Counted from the first letter of the stretch, positions 1 to 6,810 are shown. The stretch: 16,024 bases of DNA from Clostridia bacterium (GCA_017437345.1 JAFSBJ010000003.1:1-16024), one strand, 5' to 3'. Numbers and translations: made by a program. The notes: generated by a model from the sequence alone, not told the origin.

Positions 1-75
1 AAGGGCGAAATTTTAAGAAAAGTAAATGAAGATAAAATTCCGGACGCGCTTTTAGAGGCTGCCGGCTTGATTTGA
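1..75 (+). CDS. C-terminal end of an unidentified protein (partial)
   Basis: An open frame enters from the left edge and ends at a TGA at 73-75. Only the last 24 residues are present, ending in PDALLEAAGLI. They look like a helical, charged C-terminus, but I recognise no motif and assign no function. The stop lies 18 bp before the ATG of the downstream phosphatase gene, with no terminator between them, so the two genes are probably cotranscribed. Confidence 0.6.
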   Translation, partial: KGEILRKVNEDKIPDALLEAAGLI

Positions 76-93
76 AACAAAGGGTTGATTTTT

Positions 94-984
94 ATGTATG
101 CAATAATTGATATAGGTTCAAACACGATTCGTATGTGTGTTTATGAGTGCGACGGTAAAACGTTTACGATAGTTGACGGCAAAAAAACCGTTGCCTCACT
201 GGCAATGCATATAGAAAACTCACTTATGTCTGAAGAAGGTATGAAGATTGCGGCAAAAGCTGTAAAAAGATATGTGGCTGATGCGAAAAAGTACAGTGAC
301 ATAAAAATTTATGCTTTTGCCACAGCATCGCTTCGTAATGTAAAAAATTCCAAAGAAGCGGTTGAATATATTGAAAATGCCTCGGGAATAAAAGTTGACC
401 TGCTTTCCGGTGAGGCAGAAGCTCTTTATAGTTTTGCCGGTGCTACTTACGGCAGAGATAAAGTAAGCGGTGCGGTTATTGATATGGGCGGCGGAAGCAC
501 AGAAATAGTGCGTTTTAAAGACGGGAAAGCAGTTTATGCAGCATCCTTCCCTGAAGGCTCGCTGGGTCTGTATACAAAATATGTAAAAGATATGTTTCCC
601 ACAGATGAAGAATGTAAAAATATTTATGCATACCTTGAAAAGCTTATATCGGAACAAGCTGAAAATAATATGAAAGCAGACGTGCTTTATGCAGTAGGTG
701 GAACAGTGCGCGCTGTGTCGGAACTTGAAAAAAGAGTGTTCTCGAATTATAAAAAGGGAATAATAACTATTGAAAACATTAAAAAACTAAAAGAGTATCT
801 TCTGGAAGATAAAAAACGCGCAGCAGAGATTATTAAGGCTACTGTACCCGAGCGCCTTAACTCGGTATTGCCGGGACTGTTATTTTTTGATTTTGCGGTA
901 CAAAAAATCGGTTGCAAAAAAATATATATAAGCAAGCTTGGCGTGCGTGAGGGTTATCTTTTAAAAAAAGCTTCCGGTAAATAG
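94..984 (+). CDS. ppx: Ppx/GppA-family exopolyphosphatase or pppGpp phosphatase
   Basis: The product is a 296-residue enzyme of the ASKHA fold that hydrolyses terminal phosphates from inorganic polyphosphate, or the 5' phosphate of pppGpp. The N-terminal phosphate-binding loop IDIGSNTIR (residues 5-13), the ATASLRN segment near residue 77, SGEAEA with the probable catalytic Glu (about 107) and DMGGGSTE (130-137) are all present. It is a short form, with only the two-subdomain Ppx core and no C-terminal HD-type domain as in E. coli Ppx/GppA. The ATG at 94 is preferred over the TTG at 85 because AAAGGG at 79-84 gives a 9-nt spacing; the TTG directly abuts that site. Which substrate it prefers cannot be read from the sequence. 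It is probably cotranscribed with the partial gene upstream and is followed by a hairpin terminator. Confidence 0.9.
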   Translation: MYAIIDIGSNTIRMCVYECDGKTFTIVDGKKTVASLAMHIENSLMSEEGMKIAAKAVKRYVADAKKYSDIKIYAFATASLRNVKNSKEAVEYIENASGIKVDLLSGEAEALYSFAGATYGRDKVSGAVIDMGGGSTEIVRFKDGKAVYAASFPEGSLGLYTKYVKDMFPTDEECKNIYAYLEKLISEQAENNMKADVLYAVGGTVRAVSELEKRVFSNYKKGIITIENIKKLKEYLLEDKKRAAEIIKATVPERLNSVLPGLLFFDFAVQKIGCKKIYISKLGVREGYLLKKASGK

Positions 985-992
985 TTTAAAAA

Positions 993-1033
993 GCTGTGAC
1001 AAAATAAACACATTTTGCCACAGCATCTTTTTG
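993..1033 (+). terminator. Rho-independent terminator after ppx
   Basis: A 13-bp stem with one mismatch (993-1005 with 1012-1024, GCTGTG/CACAGC at the base) and a 6-nt loop is followed by a short T run at 1028-1032. It lies 8 bp after the ppx stop and closes that transcription unit. Confidence 0.75.
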
Positions 1034-1070
1034 CCTTCCTCAAAGCAATCTAAATACGTAGCATGTAAAT

Positions 1071-1108
1071 TAAAATTTGCAAAAAACTGCAGTTTTAGTA
1101 AAATTTTA
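1071..1108. repeat. Interrupted 38-bp dyad in the ppx-glmM intergenic region
   Basis: The perfect 14-bp palindrome AAAACTGCAGTTTT (1083-1096) is flanked at exactly equal distance by the inverted arms TAAAATTT (1071-1078) and AAATTTTA (1101-1108). Thirty of 38 bases are symmetric. It sits in a gene-free stretch (985-1237) that also holds a small hairpin (1140-1145 with 1149-1154) and the promoter below. It could be a dimeric-repressor operator or a cruciform-prone site; the function is unknown. Confidence 0.5.
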
Positions 1109-1176
1109 AAGGAGACATTATTTGGTTTTAAAAGAAAACGCAACCTGGGGTTGCAAAAATATCCAATAAAAGTTGC

Positions 1177-1205
1177 TTGATATATTGAAATTATTTTGGT
1201 ATTAT
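1177..1205 (+). promoter_or_regulatory. Sigma-A type promoter of the HTH/glmM operon
   Basis: TTGATA (1177-1182) and TATTAT (1200-1205) are separated by exactly 17 nt, close to the sigma-A consensus. The predicted start point, about 1212, falls inside the palindrome at 1207-1218. The first good ribosome binding site (GAGGTGAT, 1224-1231) follows at a sensible distance. Confidence 0.65.
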
Positions 1206-1206
1206 T

Positions 1207-1218
1207 TTAGTATACTAA
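1207..1218. promoter_or_regulatory. Perfect 12-bp palindrome at the transcription start; candidate operator
   Basis: TTAGTATACTAA is fully self-complementary and covers the expected +1 of the promoter just upstream. XRE-type repressors commonly bind such short palindromes over their own promoters. The next open frame encodes an XRE-type helix-turn-helix, so autoregulation is the simplest reading. The binding itself is inferred. Confidence 0.5.
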
Positions 1219-1237
1219 TGTATGAGGTGATTTTATA

Positions 1238-1375
1238 ATGACAATAGGCGAAAAAATTTTACATCTGCGTGTTTCACAAGGTATATCACAAGAGCAGCTT
1301 GCAGAAGCAATATCTGTATCCAGACACTCAGGTTCAATATGGGAGATGGACCAGGCTCTTCCGCAAATTGATTAG
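1238..1375 (+). CDS. XRE-type helix-turn-helix segment cut short by an in-frame TAG
   Basis: An ATG at 1238 with a strong GAGGTGAT site 6 nt upstream opens a 45-residue frame that reads like the first three to four helices of an XRE/Cro DNA-binding domain: MTIGEKILHLR, then ISQEQLAEAISVSR, IWE and ALPQID. It stops at a TAG (1373-1375). The same frame continues without any shift as VLQLCKLFNVSADELLQ, which is exactly the usual last part of an XRE domain, and then runs into GlmM. One base change (for example AAG or CAG to TAG) would explain the break. The recognition-helix region is also divergent (HSGSIWEMD where families typically have QAVSKWENG), which hints at relaxed selection or an altered binding site. 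It may be a decaying domain, a short independent peptide or half of a recoded fusion. Confidence 0.6.
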   Translation: MTIGEKILHLRVSQGISQEQLAEAISVSRHSGSIWEMDQALPQID

Positions 1376-1378
1376 GTT

Positions 1379-2854
1379 TTGCAACTTTGCAAATTATTTA
1401 ATGTTTCTGCTGATGAACTTTTGCAAGACAAAATATCAATACACTGTGGTTCTTCGGACAATACTCAAAACAAATATTTTGGGACAGACGGATTTCGCGG
1501 AGAGGCGAATGTAGGTCTTACGTCAATGCAGGCATATAAAGTAGGAAGATTTTTGGGATGGTATTATTCTTCCGAGCTTTCAGGCTGCAAAAAGCAAGGC
1601 TACCGACCCAAAATTGTAATTGGCAAAGATACCCGTCGTTCAAGCTATATGCTCGAATATTCAATTGTTTCCGGTATAACAGCATCCGGTGCTGATGCAT
1701 ATATGCTACATGTCACAACAACTCCCAGCGTTTCCTATGTTACCCGACTTGAAGAATTCGACTGTGGAATTATGATAACTGCATCTCATAACCCATTTTA
1801 TGATAATGGTATTAAAATCATAAATCGCTATGGAGAAAAGCTCGACGACAGCGTGGCATCACTCATAGAGGCATATATCGACGGAAACCTTGAAAGAATA
1901 GGTGTGGTAGGAGACGATATTCCTTTTGCCAAAAGAGAGCGTATAGGTTGTATAGTTGACCATGTATCAGGAAGAAATCGCTATGTTGGCTATCTTATAT
2001 CCCTTGCTTCTCATTCCTATAAGCATTTAAAAATCGGTCTTGATTGTGCAAATGGTGCGTCATGGATGATAGCAAAATCCGTTTTTGATGCTCTCGGTGC
2101 TCAGACTGTTGTAATCGGAGCTGAGCCAAATGGCCTTAATGTAAATGAAGACTGTGGTTCAACTCATATAGAAAAGTTGTGTACTCTGGTCAAAGAAAAG
2201 CATCTTGATCTGGGATTTGCTTTTGATGGCGACGCCGATAGATGCATTGCTGTGGATGAAAAAGGAAATGTGTTTGACGGAGATATGATGCTCTATATCC
2301 TTGCAAAAAGGCTCAAATCCCGTGGCACACTAAGCGGCAACACTCTCGTTGCAACAGTTATGTCCAATTCAGGTCTTGTAAAGAGCCTTGATAATATAGG
2401 GGTAAAATGTATTCAAACAGATGTTGGTGACCGCTTTGTATATGAATGTATGCAAAAAGGAAACTATTCTTTAGGTGGTGAGCAATCGGGGCATATTATC
2501 ATAAAAAAATATGCCACCACAGGCGATGGAATTCTCACAGCGCTTATGGTTGCAGAAGAACTTTGCGACCTTAAGCTTCCTCTTTCGAAGCTTGCCTCTG
2601 ATGTAAGTCTTTATCCCCAATATACCCGAAGCATCAGGGTTAAAGACAAAGAATCTGCCATAAATGATATTGAGGTACAAAGGCAGCTTAAAATGGTGAC
2701 AGAAATGATAGATGGCAATGGCAGAGTGCTTCTTCGAAAAAGCGGCACAGAACCTGTGATAAGAATAATGCTTGAATGTGAAACAGAGCAAATGTGCATA
2801 GAATATGCCGACTTAATTTCAAGCGTGATTGCAGAAAGGGGACATATTATTTGA
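1379..2854 (+). CDS. glmM: Phosphoglucosamine mutase with an N-terminal remnant of an XRE domain
   Basis: This alpha-D-phosphohexomutase interconverts glucosamine-6-phosphate and glucosamine-1-phosphate on the way to UDP-GlcNAc. All four family signatures are intact (numbering from the TTG at 1379): KYFGTDGFRG (32-41), the phosphoserine loop TASHNP with Ser136, the metal loop DGDADR (283-288), the sugar loop GGEQSGH (366-372) and the phosphate-binding loop RKSGTEP (453-459). DGDADRCIAVDEKG and ATTGDGILTAL point to GlmM rather than phosphoglucomutase. The start is uncertain. The catalytic domain begins near residue 32, yet no ATG or GTG precedes it in frame after the TAG at 1373; only TTG 1379 and TTG 1421 are available, neither with a good ribosome binding site. 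The next ATG (1526) would remove the conserved N-terminus. Residues 1-17 are the end of an XRE domain. The product is therefore made by reinitiation, stop readthrough or weak TTG initiation, or the locus is damaged. Confidence 0.85.
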   Translation: MQLCKLFNVSADELLQDKISIHCGSSDNTQNKYFGTDGFRGEANVGLTSMQAYKVGRFLGWYYSSELSGCKKQGYRPKIVIGKDTRRSSYMLEYSIVSGITASGADAYMLHVTTTPSVSYVTRLEEFDCGIMITASHNPFYDNGIKIINRYGEKLDDSVASLIEAYIDGNLERIGVVGDDIPFAKRERIGCIVDHVSGRNRYVGYLISLASHSYKHLKIGLDCANGASWMIAKSVFDALGAQTVVIGAEPNGLNVNEDCGSTHIEKLCTLVKEKHLDLGFAFDGDADRCIAVDEKGNVFDGDMMLYILAKRLKSRGTLSGNTLVATVMSNSGLVKSLDNIGVKCIQTDVGDRFVYECMQKGNYSLGGEQSGHIIIKKYATTGDGILTALMVAEELCDLKLPLSKLASDVSLYPQYTRSIRVKDKESAINDIEVQRQLKMVTEMIDGNGRVLLRKSGTEPVIRIMLECETEQMCIEYADLISSVIAERGHII

Positions 2855-3513
2855 GCGTAAATATTAAAACCTCCGAACTTTTTGATTCCATACCTCCCTG
2901 GCTTTCGGAACTCTTTTATAGCAGCACATACCCGTGGGATATGCTTCCTAAAATAAAGGATTATATAATTTCTGTTATTTTCAAAGGGCTTCCCGGCTAT
3001 AAGCTTATAGATGATATGATTCTTGTGGGTGAAAATGTGAAGATTTATCCGAGCGCTGTTATTATTCCTCCTGCAATAATAGGAGATGGCTGTGAAATCC
3101 GCCCCGGAGCATACTTAAGGGGCAATGTGATAATAGGAGAAAACTGCGTTATCGGTAATTCATCAGAGCTTAAAAATTGTATTCTTTTGGACGGAGTACA
3201 AATTCCACACTATAATTATGTTGGTGATTCTGTTCTGGGTAACAAGTCTCACCTTGGCGCAGGCTCAATTTGTTCAAATTTAAAATCCGATGGTAAAAAT
3301 GTTGTTGTTCACGGTGAAGAAGAATACCAAACCGGTCTAAGAAAGCTTGGTGCAATTCTTGGTGATGGGGCAGATATAGGCTGTAGCTGTGTTTTAAATC
3401 CCGGCACAGTTGTGGGCAAAAAAACAAGGGTATATCCTCTGACCTGTCTCAGAGGTGTTTATCCTTCGTGTTCTATTGTAAAAGACGGTAAAACCGTAGT
3501 AGAAATACAATAA
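2851..3513 (+). CDS. Left-handed beta-helix acyltransferase resembling the GlmU C-terminal domain
   Basis: The 220-residue protein has a short helical N-terminus (1-55) and then hexapeptide repeats of a left-handed beta-helix (about 60-205). It resembles the acetyltransferase half of GlmU and lacks the N-terminal pyrophosphorylase domain; homologues are often labelled UDP-GlcNAc pyrophosphorylase-related. Arg90, Lys108, His120, Tyr123 and Lys149 have the same mutual spacing as E. coli GlmU Arg333, Lys351, His363, Tyr366 and Lys392 (numbers from memory), the glucosamine-1-phosphate binding and catalytic set, inside IPHYNYVGD and LGAGSICSN. The start is the TTG at 2851, with AAAGGGG 9 nt upstream; its last two bases and the next A form the TGA stop of glmM, so translation is probably coupled. 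The likely role is acetylation of a hexosamine-1-phosphate made by the neighbouring mutase, though a purely structural role cannot be excluded. Confidence 0.7.
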   Translation: MSVNIKTSELFDSIPPWLSELFYSSTYPWDMLPKIKDYIISVIFKGLPGYKLIDDMILVGENVKIYPSAVIIPPAIIGDGCEIRPGAYLRGNVIIGENCVIGNSSELKNCILLDGVQIPHYNYVGDSVLGNKSHLGAGSICSNLKSDGKNVVVHGEEEYQTGLRKLGAILGDGADIGCSCVLNPGTVVGKKTRVYPLTCLRGVYPSCSIVKDGKTVVEIQ

Positions 3514-3539
3514 CTTTATTAAATAATTAAAAAATGTTA

Positions 3540-3568
3540 TTGATTTATTGCACCCACGGTGGTATAAT
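3540..3568 (+). promoter_or_regulatory. Sigma-A promoter of galT with a palindrome in the spacer
   Basis: TTGATT (3540-3545), a 17-nt spacer and a perfect TATAAT (3563-3568) lie 24 bp before the galT ATG. The spacer contains the small inverted repeat CCAC-G-GTGG (3554-3562), which could be a regulator site. Its presence means galT can be expressed apart from the upstream mutase pair. Confidence 0.7.
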
Positions 3569-3591
3569 ATCACCAGATTGGATGTGACATT

Positions 3592-5085
3592 ATGATTAAT
3601 AAAGAAATAAAAAAACTCGTCACCTATGGAGTGAATAAATCTCTCCTTGAAGAATGTGATGTGGTATATACCATAAATCAGATTATATCAGCTCTTGGCC
3701 TTGAAGGCTTTGAAGACAGCGATATATCAGATGAAGAAATTGTCCTTGAAAACATTTTAAAAAATATTAATGATTATGCGGTTGAAAAGGGAATAATAGA
3801 AGACAGCATAACCCATAGAGATCTTTTTGATACAAAGATAATGGGACTTTTAATGCCCCGACCAAGTGAGATTATAGCTAAATTTGAAAGCTTATATCAG
3901 AAGTCTCCCAAAGAGGCAACCGACTATTTCTATAAGCTTAGTAAGGATAGCGACTATATCCGCACCTATAGAATAGAAAAAGATAAAAAATGGACAGTTG
4001 ACACCCCCTATGGCAATCTTGATATAACTATTAATCTTTCAAAACCCGAAAAGGACCCCAAGGCGATAGCAGCTGCTAAAAATGCACCGCAAAGCGGTTA
4101 CCCAAAGTGCCTTTTGTGTCGTGAAAATGAAGGCTACAGCGGCAGAATAAATTCCCCTGCAAGGCAGAACCACCGTATCATTCCCGTTAAGATAGACGAT
4201 GCCGACTTTTTTTTGCAGTATTCCCCCTATGTTTATTATAATGAGCATTGCATAGTGTTTAATAAAGAGCACACACCAATGAAAATAGACCGCAGCACCT
4301 TTGCAAAGCTTTTATCATTTGTAGCTAAATTTCCCCATTATTTTGTGGGCTCAAATGCAGACCTGCCCATAGTTGGCGGCTCAATCTTAAGCCACGATCA
4401 TTTCCAGGGTGGAAACTATGAGTTCCCAATGGCAAAAGCTTCGGTGGATATTCCTGTTTCCTTTGATGGCTTTAAAGATATTGAAGCAGGCATTGTAAAC
4501 TGGCCAATGTCCTGCATAAGGTTAAAAAGTGAAAACACGGCCCGTCTTATTGACCTGGCTTCGAAAATTCTTGATAGCTGGAGAAACTACACAGATAAAG
4601 AATCCTTTGTCTTTGCCGAGACAAACGGTGAACCCCACAACACAATAACTCCGATTGCCAGAAAAAGAGATGGACTTTTTGAACTTGATCTTGTTCTCAG
4701 AAATAACATTACAACGCCTGAGCATCCTCTGGGAGTATACCATCCTCATTCTGAACTCCACAATATCAAAAAAGAGAACATTGGTCTTATAGAGGTTATG
4801 GGGCTTGCAGTCCTTCCGGCGAGACTCAATGCCGAGCTTAAAACCCTTGCAGATTTTATAGTTGCAGGCAAAGATATTAAATCCGATGAAACTATTTCCA
4901 AGCATGCAGATTGGGTAGAAAGCTTTAAGGCAAACTATTCCGATATAAACGAAGGTAATGTTATGAAAATTCTCTGTGCAGAGGTGGGCAAAGTATTTTC
5001 AAAGGTTTTAGAGCATGCTGGTGTATATAAAACAGACGATGAAGGAAGAAAAGCATTTTTAAAATTTATAAATTCTGTAAAATGA
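3592..5085 (+). CDS. galT: UDP-glucose--hexose-1-phosphate uridylyltransferase, class II
   Basis: This Leloir-type enzyme transfers UMP from UDP-glucose to galactose-1-phosphate through a uridylyl-histidine intermediate. At 497 residues it matches the long Firmicute class II form, not the roughly 350-residue class I form. Visible motifs are CLLCRENEGYSGR (from 173), ARQNHRIIPV (190-199), SPYVYYNEHCIVF (211-223) and the active-site block GGSILSHDHFQGG (262-274); His270 of the His-x-His-x-Gln motif is the expected nucleophile. ITPIARKRDG and GVYHPHSELHNIKKENIGL mark the conserved C-terminal half. The ATG at 3592 is preceded only by a weak GGATG site. No galK or galE is adjacent. It sits instead behind an amino-sugar mutase and a GlmU-like protein, so an N-acetylhexosamine-1-phosphate substrate is possible but unproven. 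Confidence 0.92.
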   Translation: MINKEIKKLVTYGVNKSLLEECDVVYTINQIISALGLEGFEDSDISDEEIVLENILKNINDYAVEKGIIEDSITHRDLFDTKIMGLLMPRPSEIIAKFESLYQKSPKEATDYFYKLSKDSDYIRTYRIEKDKKWTVDTPYGNLDITINLSKPEKDPKAIAAAKNAPQSGYPKCLLCRENEGYSGRINSPARQNHRIIPVKIDDADFFLQYSPYVYYNEHCIVFNKEHTPMKIDRSTFAKLLSFVAKFPHYFVGSNADLPIVGGSILSHDHFQGGNYEFPMAKASVDIPVSFDGFKDIEAGIVNWPMSCIRLKSENTARLIDLASKILDSWRNYTDKESFVFAETNGEPHNTITPIARKRDGLFELDLVLRNNITTPEHPLGVYHPHSELHNIKKENIGLIEVMGLAVLPARLNAELKTLADFIVAGKDIKSDETISKHADWVESFKANYSDINEGNVMKILCAEVGKVFSKVLEHAGVYKTDDEGRKAFLKFINSVK

Positions 5086-5122
5086 TATAAAAAAGCACCC
5101 TATGGGTGCTTTTTTATATCAT
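5082..5122. terminator. Bidirectional terminator shared by convergent galT and sigE
   Basis: Positions 5082-5100 and 5104-5122 form a perfect 19-bp inverted repeat around a 3-nt loop, with GCACCC/GGGTGC at the tip and A6/T6 runs on either side. On either strand it reads as a GC stem followed by a T run. Its outer ends contain the TGA of galT (5083-5085) and the TAA of the minus-strand sigma gene (5116-5114). Confidence 0.9.
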
Positions 5123-5827
5123 TTTTGAAATATCCTTTTTCATTCTCTGTATTATTCTTTTTTCAAGCCTTGAAATATACGATTGAGATATTCCCAATAT
5201 ATCGGCCACCTCTTTCTGAGTGTGACCTTTTCCGCTTTTAACACCAAACCGAAGCTCCATAAGATTCTTTTCTCTTTTTGATAAGTTTTCAAGTGCAATA
5301 GATAAGAGCTGCTTGTCAACCTCGTTTTCAATATCCTGATAAACAATGTCCGAATCAGTTCCCAGAATATCCGAAAGTAAAAGCTCGTTTCCATCCCAGT
5401 CAACATTAAGCGGTTCATCAATGGAAATCTCTATCCTTTTTGAACTGTTTTTCCTTAAATACATAAGAATTTCGTTTTCTATGCATCTAGAAGCATATGT
5501 GGCAAGCTTAATATTTTTGTTCGGTTTAAAAGTGTTTATAGCTTTAATAAGACCAATTGTTCCGATGGAAATTAAATCTTCAATGCCGATTCCAGTGTTT
5601 TCAAATTTCTTTGCAATATAAACCACTAATCTGAGATTACGCTCAATAAGAGCCTCTTTGGCAGTTTTGTTATCGGTTTCAAGCATATTTATGTATTTTT
5701 CTTCCTCATCCTTTGAAAGTGGTGGGGGGAGTGTTGACGGGCCTCCGATATAATACACCTCGTGACTAATAAATAATGAATTAATAATTCTTTTAAGTTT
5801 TTGGGGTAAAGTATCAAACATTTGCAT
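5114..5827 (-). CDS. sigE: Pro-sigma-E, early mother-cell sporulation sigma factor
   Basis: This 237-residue sigma-70-family factor directs early mother-cell transcription during sporulation after its N-terminal pro-sequence is removed. The signature SHEVYYIGG (21-29), then LPPPLS, is the processing-site region of sigma-E, close in position to the B. subtilis protein (239 aa). Region 2 is [18 protein letters not shown] through [10 protein letters not shown] (62-120); the segment [18 protein letters not shown] (136-153) is diagnostic of SigE/SigK; region 4 ends in [14 protein letters not shown] (212-225). The frame extends upstream to 5902, but the ATG at 5827 is chosen. It has AGGAGA at 5842-5837, gives a normal-length pro-sequence, and lies just after the spoIIGA stop, whereas earlier starts fall within spoIIGA. 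It forms an operon with spoIIGA. Confidence 0.95.
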   Translation of the reverse strand: MQMFDTLPQKLKRIINSLFISHEVYYIGGPSTLPPPLSKDEEEKYINMLETDNKTAKEALIERNLRLVVYIAKKFENTGIGIEDLISIGTIGLIKAINTFKPNKNIKLATYASRCIENEILMYLRKNSSKRIEISIDEPLNVDWDGNELLLSDILGTDSDIVYQDIENEVDKQLLSIALENLSKREKNLMELRFGVKSGKGHTQKEVADILGISQSYISRLEKRIIQRMKKDISKMI

Positions 5828-5843
5828 TTTATCCAATCTCCTG

Positions 5844-6689
5844 TCATAATAAAATATCCGGGTTAAATAATGCTCCATATTCTCCGGGTTTTGAAAGTAC
5901 ATCCGGGCTCATTGCTACCACCGTCTGCATTGCTTTTTTTCCGTCAATTGTAATTTCATCAGGGATAAACCCCAACATCATTCCTTCTTTGTTTCCAAGA
6001 GAAGAATAGGGAATAAGCCTTAACTTTGTATTTAATATATCAGCTGTATCAATATCCGGTATTCCATCTGGGAAAAGCTTGTAAAGCCTTCTTTTTTCAA
6101 CAATTATAACCGGCGAATTGCTGAACGGATCGGTGAGAAGATTACCTGTGTCGCAAAGGGCATCAATTTCGCAAATTCTTCCCGAAAGAGTTATTTTAAG
6201 GGTTTTAATTCCAAGGTTTCTGTTTCTTTTAAAAACTGCCGTACCAATAAAAATAACACCATAGCATATTGTCCATGCCATAATAAGCCTTGATAGCGGA
6301 ATGTTAAAATAGAATATGCCATTTTTAATAACCGGGGCAGCCTCATTTTTAAATCCGCCAAAATATATAAGCGACAAAAGCACTCCTGCAAATGTGAATG
6401 CCACCATGTAAAACACAGCAGTGTATTTAATCATTTTAATTAAACCGGCTCCGGGGCTTATAATTTTAATCATCACAACAGAGACAGCTATCTTAAAAGG
6501 AAATATGTATAAAAAAGAAAGCTTTGGTAAAAACATCAAAACAGCATACACAGCCCCCAGTGCAGAAGATAAGCAAAACCTCGATGTAAGCGGTTTTTCT
6601 TTCATAAATAGTGATGATATTTTGAGTATAATAAGATTTATAAGAAAATTAATAAGAAAAAGCACATCGGCATATACGGTTGCACCCAT
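5844..6689 (-). CDS. spoIIGA: SpoIIGA, membrane aspartic protease that processes pro-sigma-E
   Basis: This 281-residue polytopic protease of the sporulation septum cleaves the pro-sequence of sigma-E after a signal from the forespore (SpoIIR in B. subtilis). About five hydrophobic helices fill residues 4-152, followed by a cytoplasmic protease domain. The catalytic Asp180 lies in [10 protein letters not shown] (179-188), and [16 protein letters not shown] (226-241) is the second conserved block. The ATG at 6689 has GAGGTG at 6700-6695. The gene ends 16 bp before the sigE start, so protease and substrate are co-expressed, as in the classical spoIIG operon. It is transcribed divergently from secG. 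Confidence 0.93.
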   Translation of the reverse strand: MGATVYADVLFLINFLINLIILKISSLFMKEKPLTSRFCLSSALGAVYAVLMFLPKLSFLYIFPFKIAVSVVMIKIISPGAGLIKMIKYTAVFYMVAFTFAGVLLSLIYFGGFKNEAAPVIKNGIFYFNIPLSRLIMAWTICYGVIFIGTAVFKRNRNLGIKTLKITLSGRICEIDALCDTGNLLTDPFSNSPVIIVEKRRLYKLFPDGIPDIDTADILNTKLRLIPYSSLGNKEGMMLGFIPDEITIDGKKAMQTVVAMSPDVLSKPGEYGALFNPDILL

Positions 6690-6706
6690 ATAATCACCTC
6701 ACTATC

Positions 6707-6750
6707 ATTATATGCCAAACCACTCAGGAAAAATGTAAAGAAACGACGAA
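6707..6750 (-). promoter_or_regulatory. Candidate Spo0A-dependent spoIIG promoter with a long spacer
   Basis: On the minus strand TTTACA (6739-6734) and a perfect TATAAT (6712-6707) are 21 nt apart, well above the usual 17. The B. subtilis spoIIG promoter is known for a similarly long spacer and needs phosphorylated Spo0A. Just upstream of the -35, CGACGAA (6744-6750, read on the + strand) matches the 0A-box core TGNCGAA at six of seven positions. Caution: the -10 lies so close to the gene that the leader would be only about 11-14 nt. Confidence 0.5.
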
Positions 6751-6781
6751 TAAAAAAATTTTTTTTATTTTAAAATCCCCC

Positions 6782-6810
6782 TTGCAAAATTATTATTTAT
6801 ATGATATACT
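6782..6810 (+). promoter_or_regulatory. Probable sigma-A promoter of secG
   Basis: TTGCAA (6782-6787), a 17-nt spacer and TATACT (6805-6810) precede the secG ribosome binding site by 23 bp. The -10 is good and the -35 only fair. It faces away from the spoIIGA promoter across an A/T-tract (about 6751-6775). Confidence 0.5.

Noticed and set aside
1122..1169. Fifteen-codon leader peptide starting at TTG after AAAGGAG (1108-1114)
   Set aside because: It lies upstream of the mapped-looking promoter at 1177-1205, has a weak start codon, no recognisable motif and no repeated regulatory codons; chance is the simpler explanation.
1373..1375. TAG reassigned to an amino acid in this organism
   Set aside because: TAG serves as the normal terminal stop of ppx (982-984) and of the histidine kinase (14142-14144), and no other internal TAG interrupts a recognised gene here, so general reassignment is unlikely.
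1269..1514. Open frame overlapping the HTH/GlmM start in another frame
   Set aside because: It is a shadow frame with no family features; the overlapping frame contains clear XRE and GlmM motifs, so a frameshift explanation is not needed.
3508..3542. CAATAAC / GTTATTG inverted repeat between the beta-helix gene and galT
   Set aside because: Only 7 bp, AT-rich and with a long spacer; it is not a credible terminator and could easily arise by chance.
5828..5902. Longer N-terminus for sigma-E starting at 5902
   Set aside because: It would lie inside spoIIGA, has no ribosome binding site, and would give a pro-sequence much longer than that of known sigma-E; ATG 5827 has AGGAGA upstream.
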